Below, piece by piece: positions 29,329 to 36,738 of a stretch of 41,801 nt of DNA (positions are counted from its first letter, which is position 1; every line of letters starts with the position of its first letter). The notes below the pieces were generated by a model. It saw only the letters and a program-made list of their open reading frames with translations. It was not told the origin of the DNA and ran no database searches. This stretch comes from an uncultured bacterium (GTDB lineage Bacteria; Patescibacteriota; Saccharimonadia; Saccharimonadales; Saccharimonadaceae). Location: assembly GCA_903866605.1 (NCBI GenBank), contig CAIPOF010000001.1:1-41801 (forward strand), read 5' to 3'. Position numbers and translations under genes: made by a program.

Positions 29329-29493
29329 CCAAGCTGAGATAAACTTGGTGAGGTGTCGCAGACCAACACTATAACAGTCTCTAGGCTCTGGCAAATAAAC
29401 ACCTTACTTAAAGAAATAGAGAAGACTTCTACCCATACAACCAGCAGGTAGCATCCTTGAACAAGATGGGGTAGCGAGTAGAAACAAACCTGC
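29329..29493 (+). ncRNA. Structured RNA candidate with H-type pseudoknot
   Basis: Helices CCAAG/CTTGG, TGAGGTGT/ACACCTTA, CTACCCAT/ATGGGGTAG interleaved with GCAGGT/ACCTGC. Confidence 0.4.
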
Positions 29494-29526
29494 GAGTGAA
29501 TACATTCAACAATTAAATATAAATTT

Positions 29527-29671
29527 CTTATAGCACTCATGCGGTGTTAGTTAAATTCTTTGTACTCAAAAACAGAAAAAGTTTAAAATTGAATTTTCTC
29601 ACGGGGAGACATAGGGAAATCATCTACCCTCCGCGTGGGCCAGTGGCTATTATCTTACTGAGTGCTATAAG
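29527..29671. repeat. 13-bp perfect inverted repeat bounding a 145-bp element
   Basis: CTTATAGCACTCA (29527-29539) and TGAGTGCTATAAG (29659-29671). Confidence 0.75.
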
Positions 29672-29689
29672 TCTATATGGTTATTCTGT

Positions 29690-29754
29690 ACGTTATAACG
29701 ACGTTATAAAGAAGTATGTATTATATAGTATACAGTATACAGTATATAGTATAC
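29690..29754. repeat. ACGTTATAA x2 and AGTATAC x4 tandem repeats (iteron-like)
   Basis: ACGTTATAA at 29690 and 29701; AGTATAC/T at 29727, 29734, 29741, 29748. Confidence 0.7.
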
Positions 29755-29838
29755 TAGTAGATTCGAGTGTAACTAAAACATACTAAACATAAAAAGTTGG
29801 AGGAATATATAACTATTAAATAAAAATGCGTTGTAGGG

Positions 29839-29909
29839 GCTTACAAAGGCTTAACAGGTTAAAAAAACTGCAGTCACCTGTTACAGTGCCACCTGATAGC
29901 CTTTCAAGC
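29839..29909. ncRNA. Structured element with stacked helices GCTT/AAGC, AAAGGCT/AGCCTTT, TAACAGGT/ACCTGTTA
   Basis: Nested complementarity of 4+7+8 bp. Confidence 0.45.
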
Positions 29910-29997
29910 TATAACCACGACATACAATAATACACTAAAATTCATATACTACTTACAACAGTTGCCGGTCGTCTTTACTATATATATAAAACGCCTA

Positions 29998-30026
29998 TTG
30001 ACAAGCCGCTTGTGATAGTGTATTAT
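29998..30026 (+). promoter_or_regulatory. Sigma70-like promoter TTGACA-N17-TATTAT
   Basis: Exact -35, 17-nt spacer. Confidence 0.7.
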
Positions 30027-30091
30027 ATAGATATAACAGATTAAACCCTGTCGCAAATCATAACAGTTTAAGCATACAATAACATTATACG

Positions 30092-30105
30092 GGTCGTTCA
30101 CGACC
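30092..30105. promoter_or_regulatory. Operator-like inverted repeat GGTCGT-TC-ACGACC
   Basis: Perfect 6-bp arms, downstream of the promoter. Confidence 0.5.
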
Positions 30106-30194
30106 ATCAGCATATAGTATTGAAAGGTTTAAAATATAATGATTTAATTTAAAAATATATATACAATTTACAGGTTATGGACTAAAAAGGGCAA

Positions 30195-30386
30195 ATGATA
30201 AAAAATTACTTGATTAAAGAAAAAGAAACTGGTTTAATTTTAGGCTTATGCAAGAGTAAAAAACAGGCTCTAAAAGAAGTTAATCAGTACAATTATGGTG
30301 TGAAAGCTAGAAACATTTTAGACAATGCTTTCGAACCATTATGGAAAGAGTTGACAGTTGAGGAGGAGTCAATAAATGAATTATGA
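30195..30386 (+). CDS. Hypothetical protein
   Basis: ORF track. Confidence 0.5.
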   Translation: MIKNYLIKEKETGLILGLCKSKKQALKEVNQYNYGVKARNILDNAFEPLWKELTVEEESINEL

Positions 30387-30666
30387 TAATATCGCTTTAA
30401 AGATAGCCAATAACCAACCATTTAAGCATAATAGTAATTTTACAGGTGAATTTGACAGAATCCACTGTCCACGTTGTAATGATACTAAAGAATATTACAC
30501 TATATACAGCTATACCACACTTATCTATAGCGAGTGTTTGACTTGTGGCAATCAATGGTTTAACCCTGAAAAATACAGTGTTACAACCACCAGACAAATA
30601 AATATGATTAAAAAAGTCAAAAACTATATAGAGCCAAAAAAAACAAAAAGTATCTATAAAAAATAG
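30376..30666 (+). CDS. Zinc-ribbon protein (CPRC...CLTC)
   Basis: ORF track; two CxxC motifs. Confidence 0.55.
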   Translation: MNYDNIALKIANNQPFKHNSNFTGEFDRIHCPRCNDTKEYYTIYSYTTLIYSECLTCGNQWFNPEKYSVTTTRQINMIKKVKNYIEPKKTKSIYKK

Positions 30667-30768
30667 AATTTTAATAGAATTGAAGATTAAAATATAATTA
30701 AATTCTGTAACCTGTAATATTGTATATATATTAAAACACTTGCGGACCGGCGACAGTCCCACGTATCA

Positions 30769-30799
30769 TTTTTGAGGTTATAGGTCGAGAACTCAAAAA
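30769..30799. promoter_or_regulatory. Hairpin TTTTTGAG/CTCAAAAA in 5' leader
   Basis: Perfect 8-bp arms. Confidence 0.45.
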
Positions 30800-30833
30800 A
30801 AGAAAAAAAAATAATAAAAAAGAGGTAAAAAAA

Positions 30834-31127
30834 ATGGTTATAAACAACTACAAACAACTAAAAGAAAAAATACAAGTTGGGAACTCGGTACTTTTGACTT
30901 ATTACGTTTTCACAAATGGAAATACAAACGATACAATAGCCAAAAGATTAAATAAAATGAGACTTGTAGTTAAAAAACAGTCAAACGGCATCAAATTTGA
31001 TGATGAAAGTTGGCTTGGATTTGGTATGTTTGGCGAAAAAGTAAGTAACTTTCTATTTTTTGGCAATAATAAATTTACTTTCAGAAATGACTGGTGCGTA
31101 CTTGACTATCAAGTTATGGATAACTAA
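30834..31127 (+). CDS. Hypothetical protein
   Basis: ORF track; aaaaaagaggtaaa SD. Confidence 0.55.
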   Translation: MVINNYKQLKEKIQVGNSVLLTYYVFTNGNTNDTIAKRLNKMRLVVKKQSNGIKFDDESWLGFGMFGEKVSNFLFFGNNKFTFRNDWCVLDYQVMDN

Positions 31128-31162
31128 AAAAATAATAAAACTAGAAAAAAAGATGATACATG

Positions 31163-31198
31163 GACCGTCTATAAAATAAAAGTTGTTTGTAGACGGTC
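31163..31198. promoter_or_regulatory. Intergenic hairpin GACCGTCTA-N18-TAGACGGTC
   Basis: Perfect 9-bp arms; no U-tract. Confidence 0.6.
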
Positions 31199-31232
31199 AC
31201 AGCGGTGGCAAACCAAGTAGAAAGAGGTAAAA

Positions 31233-31400
31233 GTGGAGTATAAACCAGAATATTATCAAGAATATAGAAAAAAGAATAAAAAAAAGTTACACGACTATTA
31301 TTTAGAATATTATGATAAAAATAGAGAGGAGGTTTTAGAAAAAAAGAATAAAAGACGAACCATTAAAAAAGAAGAAAAAGAAGAGTTTGGTTTAAATTAA
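31233..31400 (+). CDS. 55-aa Lys/Tyr-rich protein, GTG start
   Basis: Manual translation MEYKPEYYQEYRKKNKKKLHDYYLEYYDKNREEVLEKKNKRRTIKKEEKEEFGLN; agaggtaaaa SD. Confidence 0.5.
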   Translation: MEYKPEYYQEYRKKNKKKLHDYYLEYYDKNREEVLEKKNKRRTIKKEEKEEFGLN

Positions 31401-31414
31401 AAAGGAGTAAAACT

Positions 31415-31567
31415 ATGGCAAATGACGACTTATTTAATGCCGATATGGCAACCACCACAAAAAAGGTCGAGGAGTGGCGTAAAGAGGTAAAAATTAAAGA
31501 TTTAAAGGAGGTAAAAAAAGACGATTATGATGTTAATGCCGATATATTTAATACAATGTATCTATAA
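31415..31567 (+). CDS. 50-aa protein with repeated FNAD/NADIFN motif
   Basis: Manual translation MANDDLFNADMATTTKKVEEWRKEVKIKDLKEVKKDDYDVNADIFNTMYL; aaaggag SD. Confidence 0.5.
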   Translation: MANDDLFNADMATTTKKVEEWRKEVKIKDLKEVKKDDYDVNADIFNTMYL

Positions 31568-31595
31568 TAAAAAAAGGTAAAAAAGGAGGTAACGA

Positions 31596-31787
31596 ATGAC
31601 TAACAAAGACTACGATTTAATCGCTTTAACAATAAAAAAGGCGATTGGTGGCTACCTAGACAATAACAGCAATATCGAGCAATATGCGATAGCCAGAAGA
31701 ATTATAGACGAATTATGCGAAGAATTCGAGCTTGAGGACAGCACATTTAGAAAACAGAATTTTGTTTTAACTTGCGGATTAAATTAA
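31596..31787 (+). CDS. Hypothetical protein
   Basis: ORF track; aaaggaggtaacg SD. Confidence 0.55.
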   Translation: MTNKDYDLIALTIKKAIGGYLDNNSNIEQYAIARRIIDELCEEFELEDSTFRKQNFVLTCGLN

Positions 31788-31819
31788 ATTAAAAAAAAGG
31801 TAAAAAAAAGAGGTAAATT

Positions 31820-33331
31820 ATGATTATGATTGGTTCAGACCCCGAATTTACAATTAAAAAAGGAAACTCGTTTATTAGTGCCTATGATATTATCAAAGGC
31901 GGTACAAGTGCCAAGTTTGGTACAGACGGAAACAGTAGTACAGGCGAAATTAGACCAGAAGCCAGTGATAGTCCCGAAGGTCATTTTAAGAATATCGAAA
32001 GTTTACTCAAAGAAAATTTAAGTAAAATGTCAGATATTTATAAAATTGATTTAACTAACGATTATCAAACTATTGGTGGTCATTTACATATATCAGGAGT
32101 TGACCAAGCGAAAATTAGAAAGCTAGTCAAAAACCTTGATAATTTTCTTGGCTTACCATTTATGCTTATCGAGCCAAAAGAAGTGTTTAATCGCCATTTA
32201 GGCGGTGGCTATGGCGTACTAGGCGACTACCGAACGGAGGGTTGTAGTAATGGTACAAAGGTCGAATATCGAACCTTGCCGAGTTGGCTTAGCGACCCGA
32301 AACTAACCAAAATGACCTTAGCGGTGGCGTACGTGATAGCAGACGAGACACAAAACGGAAAATTGGATAGCGATTTACTGCCCACATTTTTCCAAAGTAC
32401 AGCTATTTTAGAAACCTTAGAACAGCCAAATGCTTGGATTAATATGGAAAATATCTGTAAACAGACCGAGCAATTAAAAACTTTTAAACTATACCCGAAG
32501 TACAAAGAAGATATTGATATGTTTGTGGATATGGTTAAAAATCATCAAAAGTTTGATTTAGACTTTCAGAAGAATTGGAAAATCCAAATGCTTAAAACAG
32601 TCCAATTGAATGAAGAATATTACAAAAAGGTTATGGCTAAAAAGTTTTTTATAGGTAAAACAGACACTTTCTTAGATAATAGATTTATTAGTATCACAGG
32701 TGATTTGAATTTAGCCAGAATTAGTAATTGTATTGGTAAAATATTAGACCAAGTGGAAAATAATCTAAGCAGATATCAATTATGCGGTTTAGCCGAAGCC
32801 AGAGGTCAAAAATGGCTTACAAACAATTATGAGGTAACTTATAAACTACACCAGTTAGGTGTACCGGTCAGAATTACACCTCTTGAAAATAACTATGTTA
32901 GTCAGGTTGATAATAGTAGTTTTAGAGATAATTATAGAGGTGGTGGCGGTAGTTACAAAATTTGGATACCGTTCAAAGACCGAGCCGAAGAAAATCTAGC
33001 CAGTACAGCCAAGATACTTTTTAATCTGATTTATAAATTAGAGACCGAGCCAAGGGTTAGTTATTCAAATTGCCAAGAAGTATTTGACAAACTATTATTC
33101 TCTGATTTACAAGATAAAAACAATGTTGAAACCAGAGCCGAGATAGTCCAAAATTATCAAGCCAAATCAAACGGATATACAGATTATCTGGTGGCGGGTT
33201 TAGACAATATTTACAGAAGTGCCTTAAGTGGTACAAGGTATACTCAAGACGAATTAAGATATATGGCGGAGTCTATGCCTGAGTATTTTGAAAATATGTT
33301 TCCGAATATCGACCCGAATATAATAAATTAA
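31820..33331 (+). CDS. COOH-NH2 amidoligase (phiEco32-like type 2 family)
   Basis: IGSDPEFTI...FGTDGNSSTGEIRPEAS...GGHLHISG...KVEYRTLPSWL motif set. Confidence 0.85.
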   Translation: MIMIGSDPEFTIKKGNSFISAYDIIKGGTSAKFGTDGNSSTGEIRPEASDSPEGHFKNIESLLKENLSKMSDIYKIDLTNDYQTIGGHLHISGVDQAKIRKLVKNLDNFLGLPFMLIEPKEVFNRHLGGGYGVLGDYRTEGCSNGTKVEYRTLPSWLSDPKLTKMTLAVAYVIADETQNGKLDSDLLPTFFQSTAILETLEQPNAWINMENICKQTEQLKTFKLYPKYKEDIDMFVDMVKNHQKFDLDFQKNWKIQMLKTVQLNEEYYKKVMAKKFFIGKTDTFLDNRFISITGDLNLARISNCIGKILDQVENNLSRYQLCGLAEARGQKWLTNNYEVTYKLHQLGVPVRITPLENNYVSQVDNSSFRDNYRGGGGSYKIWIPFKDRAEENLASTAKILFNLIYKLETEPRVSYSNCQEVFDKLLFSDLQDKNNVETRAEIVQNYQAKSNGYTDYLVAGLDNIYRSALSGTRYTQDELRYMAESMPEYFENMFPNIDPNIIN

Positions 33332-33360
33332 AATAATATAACTAGAAAAAGAGGTAAAAT

Positions 33361-34485
33361 ATGTGTGGTATTTGCGGTGGTATGAAAGTACCGAAAGAAT
33401 TTATTAAAAATTTAATGTTAGAAAGTGAGGATAGGGGTAAAGATGCCACTGGTATTGCTTACTTTAATCAAGACAAGGTTAAAGTATTTAAACAGGCGAT
33501 ACCCTCAAGCGAGTTTGTGGAGACACCAGAGTTTAATAGTTTCTTGGAGGGCGAAAACACAGGATTGTTTATAGGGCATACGAGACAAAAAACTCAGGGA
33601 GACGCTTCAAACAATAACAATAACCACCCTTTGTATGATGAGGGTGTGGCGGTCATACACAATGGCGTAATTTCAAATGACAAGGAGTTGATAACCAGAT
33701 TTAAACTTAAAACCAAAGCGGAAGTGGATAGCGAGGTCATACTCCGTATGTATCTGTTATTCAAGAAAAAACTCAAACCAGAAGAAGCCTTTAATAAAGT
33801 TATGGAGAAACTCAGGTCGGGTGCGGTGGCAATTATTGACCGAGACTTGCCGAATAAGATTATGGTCGGTGCGACTAGCTCTAGTTTGATATTCGCTTAC
33901 ATACCCAAGACCGACAGTATCGTGTTTGCCAGTTCGGAAAGTATCATTAAAGATAGTCTAGTTACAAAAACCATTGTCAAAAACTGGTTTGTGTTAGCCA
34001 CGACAGCCGAATTGTATTATACGCAAGACCCGAAAGTTGACCGAACCTTTACCATAGATGAAAATGGTATAACAGAATTTAAAGTAACTACCGAACCATA
34101 TTATTACAATGACGACAAAGAAGATTATGACGACTATGGCGGTTATGGTAGTTGGCACAAAAACCAAGTAGCCGAGACCGACAAAGAGACCAAGCTACTG
34201 ACAGGCGATACTAACGAAACGGAAACTTCTCTTGAGCGAGACGAAAAATTAGACAAAGCCGAAGCCGAAGCAGACGACAAAGTGGACCAACAAATCCAAG
34301 ATTGGACAGACGAATTAGAATATGAGTGGTCGCAAGTATCGCCAGAAATTAGACGACAGTTAAATATAGATTTGAACTGGGATTGTCGTGAGCAAAAGAA
34401 AGCCGACCCGAATTTCCAATACCCAAATAAAACCGAGCGAGAAGAAATTTTAAAGGAGATGTTTTATGACCAATACTTATCTTAA
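33361..34485 (+). CDS. Class-II glutamine amidotransferase (Ntn hydrolase)
   Basis: MCGICGG with Cys2; GHTRQKTQGDASNNNNNHPL...VAVIHNGVISN. Confidence 0.9.
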   Translation: MCGICGGMKVPKEFIKNLMLESEDRGKDATGIAYFNQDKVKVFKQAIPSSEFVETPEFNSFLEGENTGLFIGHTRQKTQGDASNNNNNHPLYDEGVAVIHNGVISNDKELITRFKLKTKAEVDSEVILRMYLLFKKKLKPEEAFNKVMEKLRSGAVAIIDRDLPNKIMVGATSSSLIFAYIPKTDSIVFASSESIIKDSLVTKTIVKNWFVLATTAELYYTQDPKVDRTFTIDENGITEFKVTTEPYYYNDDKEDYDDYGGYGSWHKNQVAETDKETKLLTGDTNETETSLERDEKLDKAEAEADDKVDQQIQDWTDELEYEWSQVSPEIRRQLNIDLNWDCREQKKADPNFQYPNKTEREEILKEMFYDQYLS

Positions 34486-34921
34486 TTTACACAAACCAGA
34501 AGCAATTAGACTATTAAGGGAGTTAATCAAAGCTAAGAAGTTTTTTAGGCAGACCGAAGCCGACAAGAAAGTTTTACTAGCCGAGACCCTGATACACTTA
34601 AATAGAATTTATGGTATTGAAACAGGCTTGAGCTTTCAAAGACAGTTTTTCGACTTCAGTGGTTACGGTAGTTATAGTATAAACGATAGAGTTATACACT
34701 TGCCAAGAGTCAGTCTAGTAACTTTCTTACACGAATTTAGCCACGCCCTGTTTAATCAGAAAAATCGCAAAAATACCGAGCCACAAGCCAGAAGTTGGAG
34801 TTTAGAGCTATTTAAGAAAGCCAGTCCCAAAAGTTATGACAGGGCAGTCGAAAAAGGTATATTGTTATATACCCTAGAAAGCGAGACCGACAATGCCAAT
34901 GTATCGAGCGAGAACAAGTGA
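34466..34921 (+). CDS. Zincin-like metallopeptidase (HEFSH)
   Basis: VSLVTFLHEFSHALFN; overlaps the GAT gene. Confidence 0.7.
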   Translation: MTNTYLNLHKPEAIRLLRELIKAKKFFRQTEADKKVLLAETLIHLNRIYGIETGLSFQRQFFDFSGYGSYSINDRVIHLPRVSLVTFLHEFSHALFNQKNRKNTEPQARSWSLELFKKASPKSYDRAVEKGILLYTLESETDNANVSSENK

Positions 34922-35444
34922 GACACACTGGGAAACCTTTGAATTTGAAGCAGATAGCGAAGAAGAAGCAGAAGAAATGTTAAATGACGGAAATTGTGGC
35001 GATAGTATAGCTTCAGATTATGAGGACTGGGAGGTTGATAGTTTAGAGGAGATTAGCGGAGAAGAAAACACCAGAAACACGCCACAACCACAGACAAGCG
35101 ACCGACTATATCCGAGAATTGTTAATGATAATCTTAGACCCCGAAACAGCCACAGTGTATATGACGGTCAGCCAGAGGTGTCACTTATAGACGAAATGGT
35201 CGAAGATAGGGGACGAGCGATTAGACAAGAGGAAATGCTAAATATGAGGAAGATGACCCAAATCACTAAAAACCTCGGTGGGCGTGAGCCGATACAAGAC
35301 GAATTTACTCATTTGCCAGTCTCACGCCAGCGTAAGTGGGCTTTACGCCACAGAGACAAGCAAAACGCCTTTCAAAGAAAATATGACAGGCGAAGAAGAT
35401 TAAAATTAAAACTAGAAAAAGAGCAAAATCTTATTGACTCTTGA
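34893..35444 (+). CDS. Hypothetical protein, acidic N-term / basic C-term
   Basis: ORF track; overlaps the zincin gene. Confidence 0.55.
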   Translation: MPMYRARTSETHWETFEFEADSEEEAEEMLNDGNCGDSIASDYEDWEVDSLEEISGEENTRNTPQPQTSDRLYPRIVNDNLRPRNSHSVYDGQPEVSLIDEMVEDRGRAIRQEEMLNMRKMTQITKNLGGREPIQDEFTHLPVSRQRKWALRHRDKQNAFQRKYDRRRRLKLKLEKEQNLIDS

Positions 35445-35514
35445 CAAGAATTTAAAAATACTCTAAGTTTTGATTATATTGGTAACGCAATACCGTTAAA
35501 TATTTGACAGAAAC

Positions 35515-35558
35515 AACGAAAAAATACACTTTGCGTTACCAAAGTGTATTTTTTCGTT
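35515..35558. terminator. Bidirectional intrinsic terminator, 19-bp perfect stem
   Basis: AACGAAAAAATACACTTTG cgttac CAAAGTGTATTTTTTCGTT. Confidence 0.85.
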
Positions 35559-35561
35559 TAG

Positions 35562-35753
35562 TCTAGGGTAACTTAAATTGAGGGATAGACTTTAAAGAAT
35601 TGCCCTCTACCTCACTTAGCGAGAACTCACTTTTGCTTGGTGTGAAAATGGACACATAAACCTGATAAAAGGTCGTGTCCCCTCAAGGTGAAAAAGACTT
35701 GAGCTGAAGTTTATCAAACCTTATTACTCCTTCTAGGGGGGGTAAGGGGGGGG
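35562..35753 (+). ncRNA. Structured RNA candidate with pseudoknots, followed by G7-TAA-G8
   Basis: GGACAC/GTGTCC interleaved with TGATAAA/TTTATCA, internal hairpin CTCAAG/CTTGAG. Confidence 0.4.
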
Positions 35754-35832
35754 TAACACCTTCTAGTTCAAATCTTCATTTGCTTAGCAGGTAGTTAGGT
35801 TAGTTTAATCAGGTTAAAGAATAGGGATAATT

Positions 35833-36024
35833 ATGTCCAAAGAGGCTAACAAAAGAAAACAAGATTTTTTACTCACTTTTTTTAATGGCAGTCCCGAATA
35901 TCAAACAAAAGAAGTCAATGGATTTCTTTTAGTAAAGCATATAAACGGAGACACAAAGAATTGGGAGGTTGCTATTTTTACACCTGAAAGTTATAAGAAG
36001 TCTCAAGAAAATAAACTGTTTTGA
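35833..36024 (+). CDS. Hypothetical protein
   Basis: ORF track. Confidence 0.5.
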   Translation: MSKEANKRKQDFLLTFFNGSPEYQTKEVNGFLLVKHINGDTKNWEVAIFTPESYKKSQENKLF

Positions 36025-36039
36025 CATAGGTACAATCTC

Positions 36040-36068
36040 TTGACAATCCGACTGTCAAAGCCTATAAT
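36040..36068 (+). promoter_or_regulatory. Perfect consensus promoter TTGACA-N17-TATAAT
   Basis: Exact consensus; TTGACA-N7-TGTCAA inverted repeat overlaps the -35. Confidence 0.85.
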
Positions 36069-36095
36069 GGTAGTACAAGTAAAAAAGAGGTAAAT

Positions 36096-36284
36096 ATGGC
36101 TAACATCTATGAAGAAGATAAAAAGTATGTTTGTGATAATTGCGGTCAGCATATTAGTTTGGAAGAAGTCCAAAGCTCTGGCGACCACGAAGATACTTTG
36201 TGCGTAGGTTGTTATTCTGATATGGTTAATGAGCAAGAATATATATACGAACTCCAAAAAGACTTAGAAAAGGCAGGTAACTAA
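36096..36284 (+). CDS. Zinc-binding protein (CDNC...CVGC)
   Basis: ORF track; aaaaaagaggtaaat SD. Confidence 0.6.
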   Translation: MANIYEEDKKYVCDNCGQHISLEEVQSSGDHEDTLCVGCYSDMVNEQEYIYELQKDLEKAGN

Positions 36285-36293
36285 ATTTTGGTC

Positions 36294-36452
36294 TTTTTTT
36301 GTACGCTGGTTTTAAAGTGGTTGTAGCTTAGTTGACGATAGACATATTCATAATTTAAGTTGGTTTATCCCTCTTAGATTGTTTCCCCTCCTTTTCAAAT
36401 GTTTCTAAATAAAAAGCAGATACCATTTACCTTTTTCCAGCGTACTAAAAAA
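36294..36452. repeat. 16-bp inverted repeat (1 mismatch) bounding a 159-bp intergenic element
   Basis: TTTTTTTGTACGCTGG / CCAGCGTACTAAAAAA. Confidence 0.75.
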
Positions 36453-36476
36453 TATCAAAATAAAGAGGAGGTTAAG

Positions 36477-36689
36477 TTGGCAGACTTAAAAAAACAAACC
36501 GAGCATACGTACGCAGATATTCTGGCTAAAAATCCTAAGATAAAAGAACGTATGGAAACTAGAAAAAAGAATTTAGAAGGTCCATATAAGCCTGTGGTCG
36601 AAAGCCACAGTTGGAGAGACGCCAGAGATATGGCTCGTAAGATAAGGGAAGAAAGGAAAAAAAGGGAAATAGAGAATAATATGACATAA
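36477..36689 (+). CDS. Small basic protein, probable TTG start
   Basis: SD aaagaggaggttaagTTG within ORF 36399..36689. Confidence 0.5.
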   Translation: MADLKKQTEHTYADILAKNPKIKERMETRKKNLEGPYKPVVESHSWRDARDMARKIREERKKREIENNMT

Positions 36690-36738
36690 AAAAGATATGG
36701 TACAAAAAAGAGGGTTAAATATTAAAAAAGGAAAAATT

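Noticed and set aside
29329-29671. Group I intron or tmRNA
   Set aside because: No recognisable P/Q/R/S core, tRNA-like end, CCA or tag ORF; no interrupted flanking gene.
29295-29786. ORFs 29295..29540 (-) and 29544..29786 (+)
   Set aside because: They lie over the structured repeats, lack SD sequences and have unconvincing composition; treated as non-coding.
34893-35444. Toxin-antitoxin or known anti-defence function for the 183-aa protein
   Set aside because: Acidic/basic split is suggestive but no family motif can be recognised; left as hypothetical.
35441-35480. TTGACA ... TATATT as a promoter upstream of the 35481 element
   Set aside because: Spacing is about 28 nt, far from 17; no better -10 at the right distance.
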